Assembly: GCA_018267915.1 (NCBI GenBank)
Contig: JAFDXN010000033.1
Location: 124,001-188,000, forward strand
Length of the DNA stretch: 64,000 nt
Source: Bacteroidota bacterium
GTDB lineage: Bacteria; Bacteroidota; Bacteroidia; Chitinophagales; Chitinophagaceae
Direction of reading: 5' to 3'
This document shows, one piece after another, positions 37,701-45,154 of the stretch. Position 1 is the first letter of the stretch. Each line of letters opens with the position of its first letter. The translations under genes and the position numbers were made by a program. The notes below the pieces were generated by a model. It was given only the letters and a program-made list of their open reading frames with translations, had not been told where the DNA came from and did not search any database.

Positions 37701-37733
37701 GGCAACAGTTTTCTTAATTACGGCTTTGTTCAT
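31740..37733 (-). CDS. 1997-residue RHS-related cell-surface protein
   Basis: The N-terminal signal region MNKAVIKKTVALTLIFSLGF is followed by VDLFTGDFVYNVPLLDVEGY and SWVGLGWNINPGVINRAV. This is the typical opening of RHS/SpvB-like proteins of Bacteroidota, in which the shell begins. There follows a long beta-rich body with a Gly/Ser/Asn-rich early part (residues ~130-290). At the very end comes a single YD unit (MYEYDNEGQLVRINKETERG, about 1965), with no RHS core and no toxin tail. It therefore looks like a non-toxic companion, analogous to the B component that partners a C component in Tc toxins. It lies 6 nt upstream of the LolA-like gene in the same operon. Confidence 0.7.
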   Translation of the reverse strand: MNKAVIKKTVALTLIFSLGFQIVYPIRALALTSGPSQPEVQSFEPVGTTDMVDLFTGDFVYNVPLLDVEGYPINISYHSGVNVEQEASWVGLGWNINPGVINRAVRGVPDDFDGDILERKLHIKPEKNLVVGSDATFEIFGAGLDLAAGFAVTSSNYRGLGVNLHTGVSFSAFGYASAGVNMSVSSQNGADIDYSAGLGYSTSNAVSRDFCAGVGVNVSSGYNTRNGMKDVNIGISANYQTAFNGKKLAGGGNLYSTSIPIGLQNYVPVITNASTMSGFGASIGVGGEVYGCYIFGNMSLTMSKLTYDEDGSRHSYGYMYLQNAQNTENMDILDFTRDKDGNFNKTMQYLPSAATTYDVYSVSAQGSGGIFRPVRNDNGVVYDPTLISHSDTKSGGLEAGLGQLFELGGNYTHFTNDMKSGPWSDAMRRFTKKKMGTVFENVYFKQAGELTEAPQDYYSLINNTHPFPLTPDNFSNLPVLKDPTYKKRDPRGNLVYFLTSEEAAIPEMSFSMKQIQDYTDAEGLKNGPSASKNLIDRTNSTTRPNSRIGEIIEVNKDGSRYVYGLPALNNIQKEATFSVENPSNVNSAEGTTTYSSGQDNVTNGDGQENYYSSAVTPAYAHSFLLTDIYSADYVDVTGNGPSDDDLGTYEKFNYSRKESDYRWKSPYAPNTAQYSPGFYCDKKDDKASYVEGSKEEWYLHSMETKNFVAEFYTSPRLDGKGAEGSLFNMSSIYTSGSYASEPYNNNIAHNSRASSYKLDSIVLYNKHDRFINQGNAVPIKSIYFEYNYSLCGSTPNSDATTNGDGSINGGKLTLKKIYMRYGNSDKNLLSPYQFDYSSFNPSYSIASKDRWGNYKINNTAAPNYEFPYVDQNANNNQNASAWLLNKITLPSGGTISVDFESDDYAFVQDKRAMEMFPVQGVGASANYYPNDYTLYTDKNSPFTYIYFKRRIADEIAAGNMQQCYLDGQSLLYYNFGVDIASKGAYEFVRGYANVESIGVCGNNTDYGYVKVSAKTPQGSSARLSPITYTGLNMGRYYLSHLFYPGSDPDESALENILQGLVSAFGDIINIAKNPLERFVNEGKAKNYNKSRSFIRLCSPGLKKSGGGSRVKQIKINDSWSSMAGGNSSSGEFGNQYDYTTDKPGYGKISSGVASYEPLIGGDENPFRMPANYTATNGGHFPPNDPLELFQEEPIGESLFPNPSVGYSAVTVTNIHKGVARSAQTQDEYEFYTAKDFPIRVEHTGASKWEENEHKLLKSKESLTATQAYSIIMNDMHGKPKAIRNYALKGNEKTLVTGQSFTYNANGTTLNNSVPVADYDKDNHVFKRRDALLGEDIDLTVDSRSKEEHTHTAFVQANLNTFLVWVIPIPIPTAFFPSGDHERTFKSLVSTKVVQQYGILKSVETIKEGAKYLKENQLYDRESGEVLLTKNNNEFRDPEYNMSYPAYWAYRGMGPASRNILYEDSLYCPNFPAPVDNFNIAPIAGPPTCDTMALATLANMNKAPFEIGDELLCRVKLVTNVDYTFKMWVYGFNGDQILVNTRYGSFPSVVRSALYNGSRIYVKVIRSGYRNMLNPPMQVTKALDTLQINTPNFFNWNKAIATTVTTFSDELGKIFPWHATRDLNNINTTDYNKYVYGYKGNFREAQKLTYLINRDYSANHDRLDGTFPISMNYWMMNTMAWSPYSPVPYTPSNKTYAPVTVNPAAITQAITVPWKPTQTVNAYNTWGNELEDQDALVIPSSAIFGFNYTQPVAVASNAKQYELLSESFEDYRTLYLQDWAFNYSPVRSLFNLVATPSYLNPYQILDSTGITGSHCSLTKTESHTGQYSLKVSGGDGKIDVYTTPYLDSHLNTFLFVKQKKYIISMWVKGTTNNIIVRQYNIFNSEIPFTAVTLAAKSNIIDGWRLYEGTINISLFGNKVSITLPSDFYYDDMRAFPADGNMKAFVYNSINQKLIATLDENNFATMYEYDNEGQLVRINKETERGILSVQESRTANVKK

Positions 37734-37739
37734 GAACTC

Positions 37740-38354
37740 TTAATTAAAAGTGAGCACTGGTTCTTTTTGTAAATCCTTTTGCTTGAATACAAATCGGATG
37801 ATGCCATTCCTTAGAAGTTCATCATCATATTGAAGTATTAAATTCTCGCATTCGTTTTTGAGCTTCCCTGGCAATTGAAATCCCACAACGAATACATCTT
37901 CAGGTGACAGATTATAATCGTTTTCGTAGTTGTATACCGTAGGATAATAAGCTATCGTATCAGCGAAAAGGATGAAATTGTGTTTGTTTTGAGTGAGGTA
38001 ATAACTCAGATTGTCATTATAAGATTGTATGTCAGAACTGATCAAACGCACAGGAGCGTACTGCTTGAGGCTATCGTGCCGCACATATATATTGAAAAAA
38101 CACCACCCCTCTAACTGACTTTTTCGTGTTATATATTGTTCCTTATTCAGGGCATTTCTGGCTTCATGCAGGTAAATGTAAGATGCTGGTTTAAATTGTA
38201 CCCTGTAATGCCAGTGCTCGATCTTATGCTCTTTTGTAAAACCATTGTTCTTATCTTCTACATACTTCACATACTCATCCTTACCTACACTTCTTGAGCA
38301 GGACTGCAACCCAACCCCACAAACCAATACCGAGATGAAAACCTTAATTGCCAT
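37740..38354 (-). CDS. Putative lipoprotein of the RHS operon
   Basis: A 204-residue protein starting MAIKVFISVLVCGVGLQSC; the Cys at residue 19 fits a lipobox. ATG 38369 is an alternative start five codons earlier. The remainder is a mixed alpha/beta domain rich in Tyr and Asp (HDSLKQYAPVRLISSDIQSY, YNLSPEDVFVVGFQLPGK) of no recognised family. The start overlaps the OmpH-like gene by 11 nt and the stop lies 6 nt before the 1997-residue gene. Probably an outer-membrane accessory of the same export or display apparatus. Confidence 0.55.
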   Translation of the reverse strand: MAIKVFISVLVCGVGLQSCSRSVGKDEYVKYVEDKNNGFTKEHKIEHWHYRVQFKPASYIYLHEARNALNKEQYITRKSQLEGWCFFNIYVRHDSLKQYAPVRLISSDIQSYNDNLSYYLTQNKHNFILFADTIAYYPTVYNYENDYNLSPEDVFVVGFQLPGKLKNECENLILQYDDELLRNGIIRFVFKQKDLQKEPVLTFN

Positions 38355-38856
38355 TTGTATATTTCTCATTTACAAAACGAATCAGATCACTTGTCATATC
38401 TTTGTCCTTTGAGCCGTAAAGCACGGTCCCCATTCCATTTGCACCTATAAGCAAATCCAATCCCTTGTCTTTTGCGAATTCATCGATTTCCGGATTGAGT
38501 CTCTTCCATACTTCATCATTGATCGCTTTATTGGAACGGGTATATTCTTCATTGAAATTGCCAGAGAGTGCTGCAATCTGTATTTCAATATGCCTGATGC
38601 TCATTGTGTCTTTCCCCTGCGCTTTCATCAACATATCGTGAATGTTCTTTAAACTATCTGCATCAGATTTTATCTTTAAAAGAACCGCATCTTCCTTTTT
38701 CTCCAGATCCAGCTTCATTTTATATTCATTAAAAAGCCGGATAGTATCAACATATCCTGTCTTACGGATCTTAAAGCTGTTCCACGCACTGATGAGCAAC
38801 GCAAAACAACTTATCAGCAGTGCTGCTGCCAGTAACCTTGTTGAACTTCCTTTCAT
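38344..38856 (-). CDS. OmpH/Skp-family periplasmic chaperone-like protein
   Basis: A 170-residue protein with an N-terminal hydrophobic segment (LLAAALLISCFALLISAW), then GYVDTIRLFNEYKMKLDLEK, the start typical of OmpH/Skp. A long charged coiled-coil arm follows (about 50-120). The C-terminal DEFAKDKGLDLLIGANGMG, then VLYGSKDKDMTSDLI, matches the beta strand and end of the Skp body. Skp-type proteins hold unfolded outer-membrane or exported proteins in the periplasm. This copy sits inside an operon of giant exported proteins rather than beside bamA, so a dedicated holdase for them is likely. The N-terminal helix looks uncleaved, which would tether it to the inner membrane. Confidence 0.75.
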   Translation of the reverse strand: MKGSSTRLLAAALLISCFALLISAWNSFKIRKTGYVDTIRLFNEYKMKLDLEKKEDAVLLKIKSDADSLKNIHDMLMKAQGKDTMSIRHIEIQIAALSGNFNEEYTRSNKAINDEVWKRLNPEIDEFAKDKGLDLLIGANGMGTVLYGSKDKDMTSDLIRFVNEKYTNGN

Positions 38857-38858
38857 TT

Positions 38859-40010
38859 TTATTCCTTGATGTATATTGGATTTACGTACTTAAACCGTAA
38901 TGAATTTATATTTCCCGTCTGGCCCTTCACTGTCAGTATATATTCTTTCATATGTTTTAGGTTTGCCGACTCTTCTAAGGCGAGTACTTTTCGGTTGTCT
39001 CCCCTATTCACAATCCATGCACTATCACGTAAATTGATTTGTTTACCCTTTTCGTCTGTAAGTGACATATGAAGCGTGTCAGTAAGGAATGCATTTTCCA
39101 AATACTTTAGCTTCAAACTCCCGATTGCATAATAAGCTAGTCCGCCGTTTTCTATGTTCAGCTCAACATATGGCTGTTCCTTGGGAATTACTTTTAGTAG
39201 TGTGTCTTCTATTATTGTAAATTTCCAGACCTCAGCCCCACCGAGTAAAATCCCCTTATAATAAGCGTCGACAGTCCATACATAAGGTTGAAATTTCTGT
39301 AATGGTTTTGCAGTCATCGGATATGTGACGCCGGTAGTCAGTACATTTTTATCTTCGTACATGGGAGGGTTGCGTGTAATAGCATTTTGATTATTTTGTC
39401 CATGCCTTAATTCGGCGACACGTATTCGGTAGGTCAGCTCACTGGCAAACGGGTAATTAACCACCCATGACAGCATAGGATATAATTCATAAATCTTGGC
39501 ATTGTTCTCTGGTTCGATAAGGTTAATAAGAAAAATATCGTTGACCGTGTAATAACTGCAGCCATCGATGACGGGATTACTTACGTTCTCTGGATTAGTC
39601 GATTTGACATCTACAGTGATACAATATTCATAAGTTCCTTCGGGTAATTTATTATAATTGAAGAATAGTTCCTTAAAGGCGTTGCTGGAAAAGTTCCATG
39701 TGGGCGAACTCACCTGTTCGTTACTGAATTGGTTTAACCCGGAATGTAAATTGGCGTGAAAAGAATAGTTGAACTGCAATGGCGAATTTCTGTATCGTAA
39801 TGTTCCTCTAATCAAAGCATCTCCTGAATAATTAGAATTATTGATCACCTGGAAATCAAAGACGTTCCTTGAGTTGACTTCGCTTCCGTCCAAAACACCG
39901 AGATTTACAGTGATATTACCTGCCCTAGATGTACTATGCAGCAAAAGGAACGCAGTAAGCATCACCAGTCCCCTAAGGCTAAATAATGTAAAAGAAAGTA
40001 AACGCTTCAT
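38859..40010 (-). CDS. Exported protein with Ig/FN3-like domains, unknown
   Basis: A 383-residue protein with a long signal peptide (basic start, then LVMLTAFLLLHSTSRAG). The mature part is a run of beta-sandwich-like segments: NITVNLGVLDGSEVNSRNVF, then LPEGTYEYCITVDVKS, then LIEPENNAKIYELYPMLSWV, the last being the fibronectin/Ig-like 'P..N......P.F.W' pattern of Bacteroidota surface proteins. It ends in IYIKE without a T9SS sorting domain. It lies 26 nt downstream of the beta-barrel gene and 2 nt upstream of the OmpH-like gene. Probably a periplasmic or surface partner of the barrel. Confidence 0.6.
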   Translation of the reverse strand: MKRLLSFTLFSLRGLVMLTAFLLLHSTSRAGNITVNLGVLDGSEVNSRNVFDFQVINNSNYSGDALIRGTLRYRNSPLQFNYSFHANLHSGLNQFSNEQVSSPTWNFSSNAFKELFFNYNKLPEGTYEYCITVDVKSTNPENVSNPVIDGCSYYTVNDIFLINLIEPENNAKIYELYPMLSWVVNYPFASELTYRIRVAELRHGQNNQNAITRNPPMYEDKNVLTTGVTYPMTAKPLQKFQPYVWTVDAYYKGILLGGAEVWKFTIIEDTLLKVIPKEQPYVELNIENGGLAYYAIGSLKLKYLENAFLTDTLHMSLTDEKGKQINLRDSAWIVNRGDNRKVLALEESANLKHMKEYILTVKGQTGNINSLRFKYVNPIYIKE

Positions 40011-40036
40011 TATGAATCAGTTTTTATGTCGTTCAA

Positions 40037-42922
40037 TTATCGTATTCGGTTGCGCAGTTTCGTAGTTGGAGAACTTGTTTTAAAATCCCAGTTGATACCT
40101 ATTTGCCCCGCAAAAAGATTTTGTGAAGACGAGTTGCTTGCCAGCTTATAATTTGTGTACCGGCTTTGTAGCCTAAGTCTCAACGAAAGCTTTTTGATTT
40201 CATATCCAATCCCTGCAGTGGTCGAAGATCTTTGAAGTCCAAATGACGCTATTCCGACCTCCTCGCCGACATTAATGTCTATCTTTTCATTAATCGAAGT
40301 TGCCCCGTTGATTGATAAGAAAGCACTGTTGCTCGGCACGTATAGGACCATATCGTACACCGGAAGCTGCATCCATCCGGCATTTACATTGAACATTCCT
40401 GTTTTGGAGGATAGGATATAACTTACCTGCAGCATTTTGCTGCTATATCTTTGAGTATCTTCGGTGCTTGCATTCTGATTATAAATAACCATAAACCGAT
40501 GTGATAATCCGTTATTCTTGAATTGATAGCTTCCCTTGGCAATACAAACAGCTCCCGTAAGCGGTCTTTGAGGAATATTGAGAGTATCTGTGTAAGTTCT
40601 GAAAGTTGCAAAAGGTTTGTAGGATATGGAAACCGATGGCCACCTGCGGGAGTGTGTGCTTAAATCAAATCCCCACTTTGTGCTAAAACCGGTTGTTGAA
40701 AAGGACGACTGCTTAAGATAATTGTATTGGAGGCCAGCAGATAGAAAACTATGCAGAAAATCCGCGCTGGCCGAAAGCGTATAGCGCTCAGTCGCAGCCT
40801 TTGTGTATGGAAGAGAATTGTTATCAAATTTATCTCCGACATGCTCCCATTCTCCTGAAATCGTAGCATTGGTTTTAGGGATAAGAAACTCAAGCGAAGT
40901 TTTTAGTGCACCATGATCTGATCCGATAAAGTTGGTGTTTTCACGTGAGCGGTAAGAAGTTGCTCCCTCCGAATGGATAGTTAAGAATTTCGTGATAACA
41001 CCATCGTAATTCAGAGAAACCACATGAATAGGATTAATAAAACTAGGCACAGACACACCATCTTTAAAAAATGCATCTTCTCTTAGCATTTTTTTACTCG
41101 GCGAATAATTATAGTAGATAAGCGATACCTTCTGCCTCTTTATTTGCCTGAAATTTAGCCTGGTCAAATAAGAGTTGTATTGATCTATATTCCCATCTCT
41201 TGAGATGTATTCAGTTTTACCTGCAGTTAGACCCAATTGCACAAAATTGAAATCGTAACCCATACTCCCTCCTTTAATCGCTTGACCTGCTACGGTGTAA
41301 TCAGATTCGTATTTATTAATTATACCTGCATCAAAATGAGTAATACCACTAATAAACTTCGAAGTCTTGCTCTCGGGTAGCAAACCTTGACCGGCTTTGA
41401 CCATTTGCTTGTATGAAACATCATCCGTCTCGGTCAGCTTACTAATTTTGCTATAATTTATCGCCGAATCCAGGTAATTCTGATTTTTGAACTGGTCCAG
41501 CAGCGTTGCATATTTTGTTATTTGCTTTTCCAACTCCTGCAGGCGCTCGTATTTCTTTCTCAACTTTTCCGACTTCTCTCGCGTTTTAATTGCTGTACTA
41601 TCAGATTTGACTTTGCCATCCGCTGTCGCTTCTGCTTTTCGAATGAGCATAGAGGTGTCTTCCGATATAAGTTTTGAAATGTCCACGTTGTTGCCCTCTA
41701 GTTGACGGGCATTTAACCCATATTCTTTACCAAGCTCATACAGCAGCTTGTTCTTTTCGGATGTAAGATTGTTTAAGTACGATTGTCCTGAAGCTTCCAG
41801 CCCCTGCCCTTTTGCGGCTGTTTCAGAAAATTTGGATTTATAACCATTAAGGGTACTCGACATATCGCTTTTCTGTTGCTCTATGTCATAATGTACTCTT
41901 ATATAACTTGCTTTCATTTTTCTGTGTATGTCTTGAGTGGTATAAAATCCTTCAACTGCAACAGGCAATCCCATGACCTTAGTCTCAACAATACCGTGGA
42001 GCTCCTCATAGTTTTGGTCCTGCATAGATCCAGGCTCCTGTCCGGTGCTGAAATAAGAGTTTAAGTCGATATTGCCCTTCACCTCTTCTTCGTCCTTATT
42101 CTTCTTGTTTAGCTTTTTCATTTGAGCGCCCACCGGCTCGAATCCTTCAAGGTTATTAGAAACAAGTGATGTAATATTTGTTTTTATCATCCTCTCTTCC
42201 CTCGAAACGCTTTCCTTTATATCATGAGCACCCTTGATTTCGTATCTTCCTAAAAACCATCCCGAAGAATATAGATAAGAGAACGGTGTTCCATTAATAG
42301 TTTCAATTTGGGTGGTTATTCCGGATTTCCCGATTTTATGAGCGATTTTATTGTCTACGCGTTTTACTTCTTCTTCCGAAATTGGAGTCGCTGGATGCTT
42401 GTCTTTATTCGAGGCTCCTTTGCCGTTAAAATCTCCCTCAAACGCCTTATTCACTTCGTTCCTAAGACCGGAATTATATGCGAGATTGCTATCGACAGTA
42501 AAAAGGTAAACTCTTTTGAAATGTATACTTTCAGCATCGATAGCCATATTTATTGAATATACACCCGGCGGCACTATGTCAAATTTGCGAATAACATCTA
42601 AGAACGACTTGTTTTGTGTGCTGGTCTTAGTGGCTTTACCAAGATCGAGCTGAGTTGCATGAGTTCCCTTTTTAAAATCTACCGATTCAAACGAGTAATC
42701 AAAAAGCCAATTTGTATCAGGTTGTTTTACCTGATAGCACTGTATATGAATTGTCCCAGTGAACGAATTAAAACATTGATAACTAATGGTCTGATAAACT
42801 TTTTTATTTTCTGTCTGCGGAAGTTCAACCGAGAAAATCGTATTGGAATTGGTTTGTGCAATGACATCACTGCTGCACACGACGAAGCATAATAAGTGTA
42901 GATATTTAAAGGTTATATTCAT
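40037..42922 (-). CDS. 961-residue outer-membrane barrel with coiled-coil periplasmic part, first gene of the RHS operon
   Basis: Signal peptide (1 to about 22). An N-terminal beta-sandwich region (about 25-160) resembles that of the next gene in style. A charged helical segment (about 345-490; LRKKYERLQELEKQITKYA) is strongly coiled-coil. From about 520 to the end there are alternating amphipathic strands with many Tyr/Phe/Asn, ending LFAGQIGINWDF, consistent with an outer-membrane beta-barrel of roughly 20 or more strands. No TonB box or Omp85 motif was found. As the promoter-proximal gene of an RHS operon it could be the export pore or surface anchor of the two giant proteins; this is inference. 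Confidence 0.6.
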   Translation of the reverse strand: MNITFKYLHLLCFVVCSSDVIAQTNSNTIFSVELPQTENKKVYQTISYQCFNSFTGTIHIQCYQVKQPDTNWLFDYSFESVDFKKGTHATQLDLGKATKTSTQNKSFLDVIRKFDIVPPGVYSINMAIDAESIHFKRVYLFTVDSNLAYNSGLRNEVNKAFEGDFNGKGASNKDKHPATPISEEEVKRVDNKIAHKIGKSGITTQIETINGTPFSYLYSSGWFLGRYEIKGAHDIKESVSREERMIKTNITSLVSNNLEGFEPVGAQMKKLNKKNKDEEEVKGNIDLNSYFSTGQEPGSMQDQNYEELHGIVETKVMGLPVAVEGFYTTQDIHRKMKASYIRVHYDIEQQKSDMSSTLNGYKSKFSETAAKGQGLEASGQSYLNNLTSEKNKLLYELGKEYGLNARQLEGNNVDISKLISEDTSMLIRKAEATADGKVKSDSTAIKTREKSEKLRKKYERLQELEKQITKYATLLDQFKNQNYLDSAINYSKISKLTETDDVSYKQMVKAGQGLLPESKTSKFISGITHFDAGIINKYESDYTVAGQAIKGGSMGYDFNFVQLGLTAGKTEYISRDGNIDQYNSYLTRLNFRQIKRQKVSLIYYNYSPSKKMLREDAFFKDGVSVPSFINPIHVVSLNYDGVITKFLTIHSEGATSYRSRENTNFIGSDHGALKTSLEFLIPKTNATISGEWEHVGDKFDNNSLPYTKAATERYTLSASADFLHSFLSAGLQYNYLKQSSFSTTGFSTKWGFDLSTHSRRWPSVSISYKPFATFRTYTDTLNIPQRPLTGAVCIAKGSYQFKNNGLSHRFMVIYNQNASTEDTQRYSSKMLQVSYILSSKTGMFNVNAGWMQLPVYDMVLYVPSNSAFLSINGATSINEKIDINVGEEVGIASFGLQRSSTTAGIGYEIKKLSLRLRLQSRYTNYKLASNSSSQNLFAGQIGINWDFKTSSPTTKLRNRIR

Positions 42923-43288
42923 TTAAGGATATTATCCAAAATAGTCTGCACTTTTTAAAAATGCAATAGCGAGTATTCATTTTTTATATTCTTGGGTATT
43001 TTCTTTTAGCTATCCATGATATATGCATGATGTCAATCCACATATCTGCTGACGGTATAGTTTGTTACCCGCCTGAAGTTCGAACGCACAATTTGCGACT
43101 ATATATTCTACTATTCTCAATCACGTCTGTTTAATATTCGTTAGCTGAAGCACGACACTAATTGTATTCGAGTATTTAATAGATCCGAACATAAGATTAC
43201 CCTCGAAAGCGTCATCATACCCAGACAGCAATTGGTGAAACAACAGCGAAACACTACAATTAAGAAAGTGGATAGCATCGTCTTAAGT
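42923..43288. other. Intergenic interval at the junction to the mobile/defence island
   Basis: 366 bp without a gene. The proximal end holds the candidate promoter of the RHS operon. The rest is AT-rich and lies at the 3' end of the first serine recombinase. An attachment site may be here, but I found no clear repeat pair within the window. Confidence 0.45.
42937..42966 (-). promoter_or_regulatory. Candidate promoter of the giant RHS operon
   Basis: On the minus strand, TTG (42964-42966) is followed by 20 nt and then TATTTTG (42937-42943), one base short of TAnnTTTG. It would give a leader of only about 8 nt before the ATG at 42922. Confidence 0.35.
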
Positions 43289-44803
43289 TCATGCAAGCTT
43301 CAGGCTAGTCGCGGTAGATGAACCCATGAAGTTGCGTTGGGAATCGGGGGTATTTTGGAAAAGAGAGGGATTGTAGCTGAACTTGAATTTAATCTCGTCC
43401 CCGCCAATGGTTATTCTATCTGTTATCTGCTCTACAATCTGTCGCTTGTCCTCAGGACTAAAGGTAGGCCATCGGTCATAGAGGGTTTGAGCCTCATGCA
43501 TTACCACGTCACTGTTGAGGTATTCGATTTTCAGGAAGTCGATCTCTGCCTGAATTTCAGGAATGGAATTTTGGACTTGCCGTAACTGGGTATCAAGGGG
43601 ATTATAATATGCTCCAAAGCCATCGGTAGGAATTTGGCCCATCCGGTGAAGGTCAATGAGCTTATCCATTTCACCTTTAAGCCGTTTCTGCTCTTGGTTC
43701 AGGGTCTCTAATTGGAGCTCCTTATCAGTAATAACAGCATCTGCTTTGGTCAAAAAATCCCCGATTTCAGCATCTGTTAATAGGTAGGATTTGAGATTTT
43801 CGTAATAGATTTCCTCCAAGTCGTCTTTGGCGATCCGGTTCTTACGGCAGGTATGGCAGATGTATTTCTTACCATCTGACGGTACCAGCATTTTGGAGCC
43901 ACATTCGCAGAACACAATACCAGTAAACAGGTGGACTACCTTCTTGGTAGGACGTTTGTTTTTACGTTCCTGTTCGTCAAGGATACGGTTACAATCGTTC
44001 CAGAGGTCTTCCGGCACAATAGCGGGGCAGGGAATGACAATCCATTCATTCTCGGGTTTTATAACCCACTTCTTGTTGTCTCCGAGACTTCGTGTGTAGT
44101 TGGCGCGACGAGACCCTTTAGCGGTCGAGTCGCGCAGTAACCTTCCAATAGTGGTATCACTGAACAACGATCCGTTCCGGGTACGATATCCCTGTTCGTT
44201 AAGCATCTTAGCTACCGTGCCTTTGCGGTGGTGAACGGTAAAGAGATCGTACATGAGCTTACGGACAGGTGCTTCCTTTTCATCTACAACGAGTTCCTTG
44301 CCCACCCACTGATATCCGTAGGGCGCTTGTCCGCCAAGCGGTTTACCCATCTTTGCGCGGATAGGGACAGATGCGGCTACGCGGTCCGCAATCTCTGCCC
44401 GCTCCCACTCGGCCATTGCGGCAATCATGGTGTAAAACAGGCGACCTGCGGGAGAACTTGTATCTATGTTCTCGGACAGGGAAATGAGGTCGGCACCCTC
44501 TGTGCGGAAGATTTCGGAGAACTCAAGCAGTTCTTTGGTATTCCTGGCGAGGCGGGCAAGTTTCGAGAAGATAAGTCCCGTAATGCGGCCTGACTGTATA
44601 TCCTTGAGCATTTTCTTGGTATGGATATTCTCCATGACCGATTTGCCGGATACTGCTTCGAGTCGGTATACCTCTACAACGTCCCACCCTTTGGCCTCTG
44701 CATAGAGGCGGGCTCTTTTTTCATGTGTTTCGGGGCTATCGTCTTTGACTTGAAAGTCTGTCGAAACTCTAACCCAAATGCCAACACGTTTTGTGTATTC
44801 CAT
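43289..44803 (-). CDS. Large serine recombinase A
   Basis: 504 residues with the full large-serine-recombinase layout. Resolvase-type catalytic domain with nucleophile Ser14 in IWVRVSTDFQ, and Arg-rich LIFSKLARLARNTKELLEF. 'Recombinase' domain with GKPLGGQAPYGYQW. Zinc ribbon CECGSKM...CHTC (about 297-320), then a coiled coil (about 355-425). Such enzymes integrate or excise elements at attP/attB without homologous recombination. It is divergent from a second, only distantly similar recombinase (45123-46664), with about 190 bp between. It probably mobilises the island to its right, or a smaller unit. Confidence 0.9.
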   Translation of the reverse strand: MEYTKRVGIWVRVSTDFQVKDDSPETHEKRARLYAEAKGWDVVEVYRLEAVSGKSVMENIHTKKMLKDIQSGRITGLIFSKLARLARNTKELLEFSEIFRTEGADLISLSENIDTSSPAGRLFYTMIAAMAEWERAEIADRVAASVPIRAKMGKPLGGQAPYGYQWVGKELVVDEKEAPVRKLMYDLFTVHHRKGTVAKMLNEQGYRTRNGSLFSDTTIGRLLRDSTAKGSRRANYTRSLGDNKKWVIKPENEWIVIPCPAIVPEDLWNDCNRILDEQERKNKRPTKKVVHLFTGIVFCECGSKMLVPSDGKKYICHTCRKNRIAKDDLEEIYYENLKSYLLTDAEIGDFLTKADAVITDKELQLETLNQEQKRLKGEMDKLIDLHRMGQIPTDGFGAYYNPLDTQLRQVQNSIPEIQAEIDFLKIEYLNSDVVMHEAQTLYDRWPTFSPEDKRQIVEQITDRITIGGDEIKFKFSYNPSLFQNTPDSQRNFMGSSTATSLKLA

Positions 44804-44992
44804 TCGTATTAAATTTTCAATGTGAAATTAATGTTTGTTCAATGAAAGTGTAAAGGTTTAATGGATAGCGGTAAGGCCCAAGAATGTACTATAAGTGGGA
44901 AGGCATTAAACCCTTTTCACTAGAATTACTATATCTCCTACAAAAACGGGCATTATACCAAAGCCAATTGTTTGAAATGATGCTTAGTAGAT

Positions 44993-45154
44993 ATGGACAA
45001 CGAACTAGAGGGTGGTAGAATCTCAATGTTTACTCAGGACGAACTGCGGAATATAGTTGCCGTGCTCCAAATACTGCTCGCCGCAGACTCGCGCTACCAT
45101 CCCGAGGAATACCAAAATAAAAATGAAAGCGATTATTCTAGCCCGTGTATCTGA
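44993..45154 (+). CDS. Small ORF overlapping the start of serine recombinase B
   Basis: A 53-residue open frame, MDNELEGGRISMFTQDELRN, then IVAVLQILLAADSRYHPEEY. It begins 130 nt before, and overlaps by 32 nt, the recombinase ATG at 45123 in another frame. Amphipathic helix composition (ELRNIVAVLQILLAA) and the overlapping position suggest a coupled small protein, perhaps a recombination directionality or regulatory factor. Too short for a firm claim. Confidence 0.4.
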   Translation: MDNELEGGRISMFTQDELRNIVAVLQILLAADSRYHPEEYQNKNESDYSSPCI

